DNA of 8,839 nucleotides from Paracoccus sp. (in: a-proteobacteria) (GCA_031178645.1 JAPSIP010000054.1:1-8839), one strand, 5' to 3'; shown: positions 1 to 7,080, numbered from the stretch's first letter. Notes: generated by a model not told the origin, from the sequence alone. Numbers and translations are program-made.

Positions 1-5
1 ATTAA

Positions 6-854
6 GTGGCATCGCAAGACGTCGATGAGCTGGACGACAGCTCGGCCCCGCTGATCGAGCATCTCAAGGAACTGCGGACCCGCCTGGTCTGGTCGGCCCT
101 GGCCTTCGTGGTGGCGATGGTCCTGTGCTATCTGATCTGGAACCCGATCTACAACTTCCTGACCGTCCCGATCTGCGCCGCGCTTGAAGATCGCGGCCAG
201 GAATGCGGCCTGATCCTGCTGAAGCTGCAAGAGGGCTTCACCGTCGCGCTGCGCATCTCGTTCTTCGGGGGCTTCATCCTGGCCTTCCCGATCATCGCCT
301 ATCAATTGTGGCGCTTCGTGGCACCCGGCCTTTATCGCAGCGAGAAGCGGGCCTTCCTGCCCTTCCTGGTGGCTTCGCCGCTGATGTTCGCCCTGGGCGC
401 CTCCTTTGCCTATTACATCATCCTGCCGATGGTGTTTTCCTTCTTCCTGGGCTTCCAGCAAGGGCCGCTGTCGCTGCCCGACGATGCCGCGGCCCCGACG
501 AACAGCACCAACCTTGCGGGGATCGTCTTCCAGGGTTCGGTCAGCGAATACCTGAACCTGACCACGCGCTTCATCCTGGCCTTCGGCCTGTCCTTCCAGC
601 TGCCGGTGGCGCTTGCGCTGATGGGCCGGGCGGGGCTTGTCTCCGCGCAGACGCTGGCCAGCACGCGCCGCTATGCCATCGTCATCATCCTGACTCTGGC
701 CGCCTGCCTGACGCCGCCGGACGTGGGCAGCCAGCTTGTGCTGTTCTCGGTCATCTACGGGCTTTACGAGATCTCGATCCAGATCGTCCGCCAGATCGAG
801 AAGAAGCGCGAAAAGGAACTGCGCGCCCAGGGGCTGTGGGTCGAGGACGAGTGA
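6..854 (+). CDS. tatC: Sec-independent (twin-arginine) protein translocase subunit TatC
   Basis: TatC is the polytopic inner-membrane core of the twin-arginine translocase. With TatB it binds twin-arginine signal peptides and then recruits TatA to move folded proteins to the periplasm. The 282-residue product has the family's N-terminal cytoplasmic motif ([11 protein letters not shown], residues 17-27), the conserved FP pair at 94-95, and the loop [12 protein letters not shown] (104-115) with the conserved Glu at 113. About six hydrophobic segments follow the usual TatC pattern, ending in a charged cytoplasmic tail ([10 protein letters not shown]). A polar stretch at about 150-175 makes the periplasmic loop longer than in E. 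coli TatC (about 258 residues). The start is GTG at 6, because an in-frame TAA at 3-5 lies directly before it and the next in-frame ATG is inside the first membrane segment. tatA and tatB are probably upstream, outside the window. The stop overlaps the next gene's ATG by one base. Confidence 0.96.
   Translation: MASQDVDELDDSSAPLIEHLKELRTRLVWSALAFVVAMVLCYLIWNPIYNFLTVPICAALEDRGQECGLILLKLQEGFTVALRISFFGGFILAFPIIAYQLWRFVAPGLYRSEKRAFLPFLVASPLMFALGASFAYYIILPMVFSFFLGFQQGPLSLPDDAAAPTNSTNLAGIVFQGSVSEYLNLTTRFILAFGLSFQLPVALALMGRAGLVSAQTLASTRRYAIVIILTLAACLTPPDVGSQLVLFSVIYGLYEISIQIVRQIEKKREKELRAQGLWVEDE
843..847 (+). promoter_or_regulatory. Ribosome binding site for the DUF815 gene, inside the 3' end of tatC
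   Basis: GAGGA lies six bases before the ATG at 854, within the last codons of tatC. With the TGATG stop/start overlap, this supports 854 as the start although the frame is open far upstream. It also suggests translational coupling to tatC. Confidence 0.7.
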
Positions 855-1708
855 TGCGGGACACCCCCGAAGCCGATGCCCTGACCCGCATCGCCGCGGC
901 CTTGGAGCGGCTGGCCCCGCCGCCCGTCCCCGCGCCCAGTTTTTCGGAAGCTTCGGCCTATGTCTGGCATCCCGATCCCGACCGGTTGGAGGCCGTGCAG
1001 ACGGTCAGCCGCGTCGATCTGGTGCAGTTGATCGGCATCGACCGGGCCAAGCGGACCCTGCTGGACAACACGCTGCAGTTTGCGCGCGGCTTCGGGGCGA
1101 ACAACGCCCTGCTGTGGGGCGCGCGTGGGATGGGCAAGTCGTCGCTGGTCAAGGCCGTCCATGCCGAGGCGGTGGCCCAGGGCCTGCCGCTGGTCCTTGT
1201 CGAAATCGCCCGCGACGACCTGGGGTCGGTCGGCCGCCTGCTGGCGATCCTGGGGCGCGCAACGGACAAGCGGTTCCTGCTGTTTTCCGACGACCTGTCC
1301 TTCAGCCATGACGACACGCAGTACAAGTCGCTAAAGGCGGTGCTGGACGGCGGGATCAGCGGGCGGCCCGCGAACGTGATCCTTTACGCCACCTCGAACC
1401 GGCGCCACCTGATGCCGCGCGACATGATCGACAATGAACGCGCCACCGCGATCCATCCCGGCGAGGCGGTCGAGGAGAAGGTGTCCCTGTCGGACCGCTT
1501 CGGGCTGTGGCTGGGCTTCCACCCCTGCTCTCAGGACGAATATCTGGCGATGGTGCGCGCCTATTGCGACGCCTACGGCCTGGCGATCACGCCCGACGCC
1601 CTGCGGGCCGAGGCGATCGAATGGCAGGCGACGCGCGGTGCACGGTCGGGCCGGGTGGCCTGGCAGCTCTTCACCGACCTGGCTGGCCGGCACGGCATCG
1701 CTGTCTAA
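854..1708 (+). CDS. DUF815-family AAA-type ATPase
   Basis: This 284-residue protein matches the DUF815 family of P-loop ATPases, whose cellular role is not established. After a helical, proline-rich N-terminus (1-35) comes the ATPase core. It has a Walker A motif GARGMGKSS at residues 89-97 (Lys95, Ser96), a Walker B-like strand RFLLFSDDL at 140-148 (Asp146, Asp147) and a sensor-like strand ending in ATSNRRHL (179-186). The family hallmark 'SLSDRFGLWLGF' is at 211-222, and a C-terminal helical region includes GARSGRVAWQ (262-271). No membrane segment or signal peptide is visible, so it should be cytoplasmic. The reading frame stays open upstream through tatC, but the ribosome binding site and TGATG overlap fix the start at 854. 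Co-transcription with tatC suggests, but does not show, a link to protein export or envelope function. Its stop codon overlaps the stop of the convergent phosphatase gene. Confidence 0.9.
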   Translation: MRDTPEADALTRIAAALERLAPPPVPAPSFSEASAYVWHPDPDRLEAVQTVSRVDLVQLIGIDRAKRTLLDNTLQFARGFGANNALLWGARGMGKSSLVKAVHAEAVAQGLPLVLVEIARDDLGSVGRLLAILGRATDKRFLLFSDDLSFSHDDTQYKSLKAVLDGGISGRPANVILYATSNRRHLMPRDMIDNERATAIHPGEAVEEKVSLSDRFGLWLGFHPCSQDEYLAMVRAYCDAYGLAITPDALRAEAIEWQATRGARSGRVAWQLFTDLAGRHGIAV

Positions 1709-3123
1709 TCCAAGGCCAGCGGCGGCGTGTCCCCGCTTTCCTCAAGATGCCAGACCGCCTGCCACCGTCCCGCGCTGCGGTCCAGCGTCAGGTAATTCCG
1801 TTCCGCGACATAACGGTGCTTCTGCCCTGGCAACGGCTTGATGCGGACCGGGTGGCCCTTGAGCGGCGCATCGCCCAGCCCCGCGAACAGGCCCAGCGTC
1901 CGCGCATAAGCCTTGGGCGGCGCCCGATGCGAGATGCCCGAGGCGACAAGCTGGTGGATCAGGCTGTCGTCCGGTCCCATCTCGGCCCGCGTGGCCAGAT
2001 GGATTTCGCCCGACAGCACGGTGACGGGGGCCGTCTTGCGCATCCGCAGCACCGCGCCCAGCATCCGCCGCCATTCGTCGCGATGGGCATGGCTTTGCCA
2101 CTGGTCGCGCAGGTCGTCCTCGTAATGCTGCATCCGGGGGATCATCATCATGGCCGTTTCCAGCAGCGACAGGCGCGGCCCCAGCAGCGGGACGCTGGAC
2201 ACCATGAAGACATGATCGCCCGTGGGCTTCAGCGAATCCATCGCCTTCCACCCTGCCTCTCCCATGATCCGGTGGCGGTGGCGTTCCGACCGCAGGTCCG
2301 GCGCGAACAGCGTCACGCCCGGCAGGTCGCGCCGCCAGCCCAGGCCACTACCCGTCGGGTCCGTGAACAGCGCCGGCACGTCAGCCTCGGTCGCGCCGTG
2401 CTGGAACAGCAGATACATCTGCCGCGCGACGCGGAACAGCGCCTGCCCCACTGCCGAACCGGTACGGCTTTCGGGCAGCGATCCCCAGCCGTCGCAGATG
2501 TCGTGGTCGTCCCAGACCGACAGCGAAGGCACGCTGGCGAACAGGTCCGCGCAACCTTCGGCAGCCAGCACCATCATGTAGCGTTCCGCGAACTTGCGCT
2601 GCAGGTGGAGGGTCAGGTGGTCGAGATCGTCGGCCAAAGGATTTTCGGGAACATGGTCCGGCCAGTCCTGGGTCAGGGGATGGCCTCGGGTCGCCTCGTC
2701 CGCATAGATCTGGTCGCCGCCCTGCAGCAGCAGCGCGAAAGGCGCGCGGCGGTGATCTGCTTCCAGTCGCGCCCACATCAGGTTCCGCTCGGCCGAATCG
2801 CGGTCCAGGTCGCCGTTTTCCTCGCCATTGCAGGACACGAAGGCGATGCGGATGTCGCCGTCCAGCCGCGTGGCGACCGCATGGTCGCGCCCGTCCAGAT
2901 GATAGCCGCCCTCGGCCGTGGTCAAGGTGAAGTCATGCCGCCAGACTGCCAGCCCGGCGACCTGGGCAAGAAGCACCGGCTGGCACTCGCCTGCCGCAGT
3001 CCGCAGCGGACCGGGCGCCGCAGCGCCTTGCGGCGTGACCGTGACGGTCGCCAAGTGCAAGCCCTTGGCATCGCAGCCCCGAAAATGCAGGATCGGACCC
3101 GCGAAACCCTTGTCTTGAACCAT
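1705..3123 (-). CDS. PhoD-like metallophosphatase (alkaline phosphatase D family, cytoplasmic variant)
   Basis: The 472-residue product belongs to the PhoD-like branch of calcineurin-type metallophosphoesterases, which hydrolyse phosphomono- or phosphodiesters using bound metal ions. Family motifs occur in order: SCNGEENGD (97-105), GGDQIYAD (135-142), VWDDHDICDGWG (203-214), MVSSVPLL (307-314) and SGEIHLA (371-377), with Asp137, Asp206, His207 and His375 as likely metal or active-site residues. The last motif has Glu where many members have Asp (SGDxH). The first 85 residues resemble the small beta-rich domain found ahead of the catalytic domain in these proteins. Unlike classical PhoD there is no twin-arginine or Sec signal, so it is probably cytoplasmic. 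The ATG at 3121-3123 lies 35 bases after the epimerase gene's stop, with only a weak purine-rich ribosome site, so the two genes are probably one transcript. The true substrate cannot be told from sequence. Confidence 0.85.
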   Translation of the reverse strand: MVQDKGFAGPILHFRGCDAKGLHLATVTVTPQGAAAPGPLRTAAGECQPVLLAQVAGLAVWRHDFTLTTAEGGYHLDGRDHAVATRLDGDIRIAFVSCNGEENGDLDRDSAERNLMWARLEADHRRAPFALLLQGGDQIYADEATRGHPLTQDWPDHVPENPLADDLDHLTLHLQRKFAERYMMVLAAEGCADLFASVPSLSVWDDHDICDGWGSLPESRTGSAVGQALFRVARQMYLLFQHGATEADVPALFTDPTGSGLGWRRDLPGVTLFAPDLRSERHRHRIMGEAGWKAMDSLKPTGDHVFMVSSVPLLGPRLSLLETAMMMIPRMQHYEDDLRDQWQSHAHRDEWRRMLGAVLRMRKTAPVTVLSGEIHLATRAEMGPDDSLIHQLVASGISHRAPPKAYARTLGLFAGLGDAPLKGHPVRIKPLPGQKHRYVAERNYLTLDRSAGRWQAVWHLEESGDTPPLALD

Positions 3124-3158
3124 ATGCCGCGTCTTGCCTTGCCTGTCCCTTGAGGCTT

Positions 3159-4430
3159 CTAGATAGGCGGCTTGACGAAGATGTCACCCCCTGGCCCGAC
3201 TTCCAGCGGCTTGTCCCGCGCCAGGGCAGCGGAAAGCCGCGACAGGTCGGGGACCAGCGGGAACAGGTCGGCCTGCAGGGCGTGGTAGATGTCGGGCTTG
3301 CCCTGGAACTGGGCGCCGGGTCCGGGCCCGCCCGGTTCGGGAAACCAGCCACCGCCCTTGTGGTCGATCAGTTGGTCGTCGGCAAAGCGCCACAGGCGGC
3401 GATACCACGCCTCGTCCTCGGGGCGCGGGTCCAGCTTGATGAGGGCTGCAAGCGCGCCGATCCCTTCGGTCACGGGCCACCAGTAGCGGTCGGGGCGGGC
3501 GACGTGACCGTCATGATCCAGCGTATAGGCCAGACCGCCCCCATCCAGCCAGGCGTCGCGCAGCGCGGTTTCGACCAGCAGCCGGGCCTGGGCGGGCGCG
3601 TTGCCCTGCGGACGGTCCGCCAGATCCCAGCAATGCAGCAGCAGCCGCGCCATTTCCAGCGAATGGCCTGGCGTGGTGCCTGCGGGACGGAACATCGGGT
3701 TGCCTTCATAGGCCGGATCGGGCTGCCAGTCCGCGTCGTAATGTTCCGGGATGCGCCAACCGTTGCGCGCCGCCTGCCCGCCGATGAAGAAGCCCAGGAT
3801 CCCTTGCGCGCGGCGCAGGTATTCGCCTTCGCCCGTGGCCTCGAAGGCGGCCAGCAGCGCCTCGACCCCGTGCATGTTGGCGTTCATGCCGCGATAGGTG
3901 GAAAACGGCTGCCAGTCGCGCGTGAACTCGTCCCGGAACAGGCGCGCGTCCGCATCCCAGAAGCGGTCATCAAGCACCTGCGCGATGTCGCCCAGCAGGC
4001 GGTCCGCATCGGGGTGACCCACCAGCTTCGCGGTCGAGGCCGCAAGCAGCACGAAGACATGGCCATAGGCCAGCTTGGTGTCGTCAGCCACCTGCCCGTC
4101 CCGCAGCGACCACAGATAGCCGCCATGCCGGCCGTCGCGATGGCCGCGCCACAGTTGATCCATCCCCCTGTCGATGATCCCGGCCCCCTCCGGCCGACCG
4201 GCCAAGTGGCCCAGCCCAAAGGAATGAACCAGCCGCGTCGTCACATGCAGTTCCTGAAGCCCACCGTCCACCGGGCGTCCCGCATCGTCCAGCGGCAGGA
4301 AGCCCCCGCCCGGCCCCACGCAGGCATCAAAGGCATCAAGCGCGCGAAGGGCATCCTGCACCAGAAAGGCGCGGTGGTCAGCATCGTCCAGCCAGGATCC
4401 TCCCTCACCGCCCAATGTCGTCCTGTCCAT
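3159..4430 (-). CDS. AGE-family sugar epimerase/isomerase (N-acylglucosamine 2-epimerase or YihS/mannose isomerase-like)
   Basis: Members of this family interconvert sugars at C1/C2, for example N-acylglucosamine 2-epimerase, cellobiose 2-epimerase, and the YihS/mannose isomerases that act on unphosphorylated aldoses. The 423-residue protein has the expected length for the (alpha/alpha)6-barrel. Family motifs are TTRLVHSFGLG (64-74), YRGMNANMHGVEALLAAFEATGE (179-201), PGHSLEMARLLL (254-265), WWPVTEGIGAL (317-327), GGGWFPE (359-365) and KPDIYHALQA (378-387). Arg66, His187, His256 and His383 correspond by motif to the active-site residues of YihS-type enzymes. The NANMH and PGHxxE pattern favours the aldose-ketose isomerase side, but the substrate is unknown and no sulfoglycolysis genes are nearby. 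I chose the ATG at 4430, preceded by GGGGCAGG. The frame stays open to an ATG at 4613, but the extra 61 residues are Pro/Ser-rich and unlike the family. No signal peptide is visible, so it is cytoplasmic. It is divergent from terC. Confidence 0.88.
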   Translation of the reverse strand: MDRTTLGGEGGSWLDDADHRAFLVQDALRALDAFDACVGPGGGFLPLDDAGRPVDGGLQELHVTTRLVHSFGLGHLAGRPEGAGIIDRGMDQLWRGHRDGRHGGYLWSLRDGQVADDTKLAYGHVFVLLAASTAKLVGHPDADRLLGDIAQVLDDRFWDADARLFRDEFTRDWQPFSTYRGMNANMHGVEALLAAFEATGEGEYLRRAQGILGFFIGGQAARNGWRIPEHYDADWQPDPAYEGNPMFRPAGTTPGHSLEMARLLLHCWDLADRPQGNAPAQARLLVETALRDAWLDGGGLAYTLDHDGHVARPDRYWWPVTEGIGALAALIKLDPRPEDEAWYRRLWRFADDQLIDHKGGGWFPEPGGPGPGAQFQGKPDIYHALQADLFPLVPDLSRLSAALARDKPLEVGPGGDIFVKPPI

Positions 4431-4671
4431 GATCCTGCCCCGTTGCTGTTCAGGCGCCGAACTTGCAGGGGGCGATGACGGCTTGCAAACGATTTTGTGA
4501 TGCACCCCTTGCAATTTGTCGCAGCCTGGTCCAGATTGCGTCCCAGCGGGACCGGGCCCCTCTGGCGACACTGTGTCGTGATGTCGGACCGCATCGAGCG
4601 TGACTCGATGCAAGTGGCCCTGACCGACGAAGCCCCTGGCATCGAAGCACTAAGGCAACGATGAGGGCAAT
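4431..4671. promoter_or_regulatory. Divergent intergenic region; possible structured 5' leader of terC
   Basis: These 241 bases separate two divergently transcribed genes and should hold promoters for both. I cannot place convincing -35/-10 boxes. Towards terC there are three successive potential stem-loops. An imperfect one lies at 4543-4565 (CCAG/CTGG plus GGG/CCC). Another, at 4566-4578, has CGACA pairing with TGTCG around a three-base loop. The third, at 4591-4611, is a perfect 8-bp stem (GCATCGAG/CTCGATGC) with the loop CGTGA. CGACA could instead pair with a second TGTCG at 4582-4586, giving exclusive alternatives. CTTGCA occurs at 4462, 4482 and 4508, and inverted at 4609-4614. E. coli alx, a TerC-family gene, has a yybP-ykoY manganese riboswitch leader. 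I do not see that motif's conserved GGGGAGUA loop here, so a riboswitch is only a possibility. Confidence 0.35.
4663..4667 (+). promoter_or_regulatory. Ribosome binding site of terC
   Basis: GAGGG sits four bases before the ATG at 4672. It favours that start over the out-of-frame ATG at 4661, which overlaps the site and opens only a short shadow frame. Confidence 0.7.
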
Positions 4672-5673
4672 ATGGAATTTCTGTTTCTGCTGGTGCTCGG
4701 CAAGCCGCTGTGGATGTGGCTGCTGTTCATCACACTTGTGGTCGCGCTGCTGGCCTTTGACCTGGGCGTGCTCCACAAGGACGACCACGAGATCGGGGTT
4801 GCGGAAAGCCTCCGCATGTCGGCGATGTATATCGTGCTGGGCCTTGGCTTTTCTGGCTTCATCTACTCGCAGATGGGGACCGAGGCGACGGCCCAGTATC
4901 TGACCGCGTTCGTGGTCGAGAAGACGCTGGCGATGGACAACATCTTCGTCATTGCGCTGATCTTCGGCTTTTTCGCCATCCCTCGCGAATACCAGCACCG
5001 GGTGCTGTTCTGGGGTATCCTGGGCGTGATCGTCCTGCGCGGCATCATGATCGGCCTGGGCGCGACGATCGTCGAGAACTATCACTGGGTCCTGTATCTC
5101 TTCGCGCTGTTCCTGGTCTTTACCGGCATCAAGATGCTGTTCACCAAGGAAGGCTCGCACGACCTGCATGACAACAAGCTGGTGCAGTTCATGCGCCGCC
5201 GGTTCCATGTCACGGACGAGTTCCACGGCCACAACTTCATCGTGAAGCTGCCCGATCCCAAGACCGGCAAGATCGTGCGCCATGCGACGCCCCTGCTGCT
5301 GGCCCTGATCATGATCGAGATCGCGGACCTGGTCTTTGCGGTGGATTCGGTCCCGGCCGTGTTTACGATCACGACCGATCCTTATATCGTCTATACCTCG
5401 AACATCTTCGCGATCCTGGGCCTGCGGGCGCTGTATTTCGCCCTCGCCGCGATCCTGCACCGCTTCGCCTACCTGAAATACGCGCTGTCGCTGCTGCTGG
5501 TCTTCATCGGGTCCAAGATCTTCATCGCCGACCTGATGGGCTGGGAAAAGTTCCCCCCGACTTGGTCGCTGGGCATCACCTTCGCGATCCTGGGCGCGGG
5601 CGTCGTCTTCTCGCTGTGGAAGACCAACGGGGCCAAGTCGGAACCGCTGCCTTCGGGACCGTCGGCGAAGTAA
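4672..5673 (+). CDS. TerC/Alx-family integral membrane protein (putative manganese/metal ion exporter)
   Basis: TerC-family membrane proteins include E. coli Alx, linked to manganese homeostasis and alkaline pH response, and the TerC proteins of tellurite resistance clusters. Some act in Mn2+ export during metalation of secreted proteins. This 333-residue product has the family signatures LAFDLGVLHKDDHEIG (27-42), VEKTLAMDNIFVIALIF (82-98) and IEIADLVFAVDSVPAVF (215-231). The conserved acidic residues Glu83, Asp89, Glu216, Asp219 and Asp225 lie in membrane segments and are likely ion ligands. About eight or nine hydrophobic segments are visible, with a charged cytoplasmic-type loop at about 158-205 between the two halves. 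The C-terminus is short and soluble, and it lacks the CBS and CorC_HlyC domains of YoaE/YegH-type relatives. There are no other ter genes nearby, so tellurite resistance is unlikely to be its main role. It has its own leader and an intrinsic terminator, suggesting a monocistronic unit. Confidence 0.93.
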   Translation: MEFLFLLVLGKPLWMWLLFITLVVALLAFDLGVLHKDDHEIGVAESLRMSAMYIVLGLGFSGFIYSQMGTEATAQYLTAFVVEKTLAMDNIFVIALIFGFFAIPREYQHRVLFWGILGVIVLRGIMIGLGATIVENYHWVLYLFALFLVFTGIKMLFTKEGSHDLHDNKLVQFMRRRFHVTDEFHGHNFIVKLPDPKTGKIVRHATPLLLALIMIEIADLVFAVDSVPAVFTITTDPYIVYTSNIFAILGLRALYFALAAILHRFAYLKYALSLLLVFIGSKIFIADLMGWEKFPPTWSLGITFAILGAGVVFSLWKTNGAKSEPLPSGPSAK

Positions 5674-5686
5674 CCGAAACACACCG

Positions 5687-5713
5687 ACAAGGCGCCCAAC
5701 CGGCGCCTTGTTT
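5687..5713 (+). terminator. Intrinsic terminator of terC
   Basis: A perfect 10-bp stem (ACAAGGCGCC paired with GGCGCCTTGT, loop CAACC) starts 13 bases after the terC stop and is followed by two further T residues. The T tract is short (TTT in all, the first base paired), but the stem is strong and well placed. Confidence 0.8.
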
Positions 5714-5808
5714 GCCGATTCCGTCCAGCAAGCGGCCTTCATGCCTTTGCACTGGCGCGCGCTTCGTGCAGATTGCGTAAAGCCCGATTAGTTGGACAAA
5801 GTGAACCG
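5714..5808 (+). promoter_or_regulatory. Upstream region of the CNNM/CorC gene, promoter not resolved
   Basis: Because a terminator precedes it, the CNNM/CorC gene probably needs a promoter in these 95 bases. Candidate TTG-containing -35-like hexamers occur near 5734 and 5773, but no good -10 box lies at the right distance. The region is somewhat less GC-rich close to the start codon. Confidence 0.25.
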
Positions 5809-7080
5809 ATGCTTCTGGAAATCCTCATCGTCCTGCTTTTGACGATGTTCAATGGCGTTCTGGCCATGTCCGAACTGGCCATCGTCTCGGCCCGGCCAGC
5901 CCGGCTGAAGGTCATGGCGGCCGAAGGCAGCACCGGGGCGCAGACGGCCCTGGAACTGGGGGCCGAACCCGGCCGCTTCCTGTCCAGCGTCCAGATCGGC
6001 ATCACCCTCGTGGGCGTGATGTCGGGTGCGTTTTCAGGGGCCACATTGGGCGCGCGGCTGTCTGCGGCACTGATGGCAAACGGACTTTCCCCTGCCTTGG
6101 CACAAACCCTGGGCGTCGGCGGCGTGGTCGTGCTGATCACCTATCTGTCGCTGATCATCGGGGAACTGGTGCCCAAGCAGATCGCGCTGCGCTCGCCCGA
6201 GGGCGTCGCCAGCCGAATCTCTCCGCTGATCCTGTTCATCTCGCGCATCGCCGCGCCGATCGTCTGGCTGCTCGACATTTCGGGCCGGCTGGTGCTGCGC
6301 CTGCTGGGCCAGTCCGGCGAATCCGACCGCGGCATCTCGGACGAGGAGATCCGCGTGATGCTGTCCGATGCCCGCAGCGCCGGCGTCATCGAACCCGCGG
6401 AAACCGAAATGATCGCCGGCGTGATGCGGATCGCCGACCGTTCCGCCCGCGGCCTGATGACCCCCCGCCACGAGATCGAGACGGTGGACGTGGCCGACCC
6501 CGCGCCCGAGGTGTTGCAGCGGTTCCGCGACAGCCGCCGGTCACGCCTTCTGGTGCGCGACGGAACGGACGACAACATCATCGGCGTCATCACCCTGCGC
6601 GAACTTCTGACCGAGGATACGACCGACCTGCGCCCGCTGGTGCAGGAAGTGCCCGTCATCCGCGAAGGCCTGCCCGCGCTGAGCGTGATCGAGGAGCTGA
6701 AGGCCAGCCCCGCGCATATGCTGCTGGTCTATGACGAATACGGCCATTTCGAAGGGGTCGTGACGGCGATGGACCTGCTCGAGGCGATCGCGGGCGACTT
6801 CCCCGAACCCGGCGACGACGAACCCAAGGCCGTGCAGCGCGAGGATGGCAGCTGGCTGGTCGCGGGCTGGATGCCGGCCGACGAGTTTGCCGAGATGATC
6901 GGCATCTCGCTGCCCGAGGATCGCGGCTATGAATCGGTCGCGGGCCTGGTGCTGGATCGGGCGGGCGTCCTGCCCGACGTGGGCGCGCATGTCACGCTGG
7001 CAAACTGGCGGATCGAGGTCGTGGACCTTGACGGCCGCCGGATCGACAAGCTGCTGGTGTCGCAGCTTGCCGAAGTTTAA
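5809..7080 (+). CDS. CNNM/CorC-type transporter protein (DUF21, CBS pair, CorC_HlyC); 'hemolysin family protein'
   Basis: The 423-residue protein has the full layout of bacterial CNNM/CorC membrane proteins, linked to Mg2+/Co2+ export. Many are annotated as 'hemolysin family' by an old name. Residues 1-160 form the DUF21 membrane domain, with segments near 3-22, 60-80, 102-120 and 137-158 and the conserved GELVPKQIALR (118-128). The acidic helical bundle ISDEEIRVML (176-185) follows. A CBS pair begins at LMTPRHEIETV (216-226) and ends with LLVYDEYGHFEGVVTAMDLLEAI (305-327). The C-terminal CorC_HlyC domain covers about 340-421. The frame can extend to a TTG at 5773, but the ATG at 5809 places the first membrane helix at the N-terminus as in homologues. 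The ribosome site is weak. It lies downstream of terC after that gene's terminator and ends six bases from the convergent permease gene. Confidence 0.92.
   Translation: MLLEILIVLLLTMFNGVLAMSELAIVSARPARLKVMAAEGSTGAQTALELGAEPGRFLSSVQIGITLVGVMSGAFSGATLGARLSAALMANGLSPALAQTLGVGGVVVLITYLSLIIGELVPKQIALRSPEGVASRISPLILFISRIAAPIVWLLDISGRLVLRLLGQSGESDRGISDEEIRVMLSDARSAGVIEPAETEMIAGVMRIADRSARGLMTPRHEIETVDVADPAPEVLQRFRDSRRSRLLVRDGTDDNIIGVITLRELLTEDTTDLRPLVQEVPVIREGLPALSVIEELKASPAHMLLVYDEYGHFEGVVTAMDLLEAIAGDFPEPGDDEPKAVQREDGSWLVAGWMPADEFAEMIGISLPEDRGYESVAGLVLDRAGVLPDVGAHVTLANWRIEVVDLDGRRIDKLLVSQLAEV

Noticed and set aside
203..853. Upstream extension of the DUF815 frame through tatC
   Set aside because: It would overlap most of tatC, and its translation there is Arg/Pro-rich noise. 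The ribosome site and TGATG overlap support 854.
1709..1740. Possible terminator hairpin AGCGG...CCGCT followed by TT
   Set aside because: The stem is only five pairs with a long loop and lies inside the phosphatase coding region.
1507..3153. Long + strand open frame of 548 codons opposite the phosphatase gene
   Set aside because: The translation is Arg/Gln/Pro-rich with no family likeness, while the - strand frame has clear PhoD-like motifs. Long antisense frames are usual in GC-rich DNA.
3150..4478. Long + strand open frame of 442 codons opposite the epimerase gene
   Set aside because: Low-complexity composition and no recognisable domain. The - strand product has the complete AGE-family motif set.
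4482..4500. LacI-type operator (core CAAACGATTTTG) before the epimerase gene
   Set aside because: The two half-sites match too poorly around any centre to support an operator.
4431..4613. 61-residue N-terminal extension of the epimerase
   Set aside because: Pro/Ser-rich and unlike the family. The ATG at 4430 gives the normal family length and has a purine-rich ribosome site.
4431..4671. yybP-ykoY manganese riboswitch before terC
   Set aside because: The conserved GGGGAGUA loop could not be found, so I do not call it. The region is kept only as a possible structured leader.
4450..5742. Long - strand open frame of 430 codons opposite terC
   Set aside because: Composition dominated by Arg, Gln, Asp and His with no domain. 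TerC on the + strand is unambiguous.
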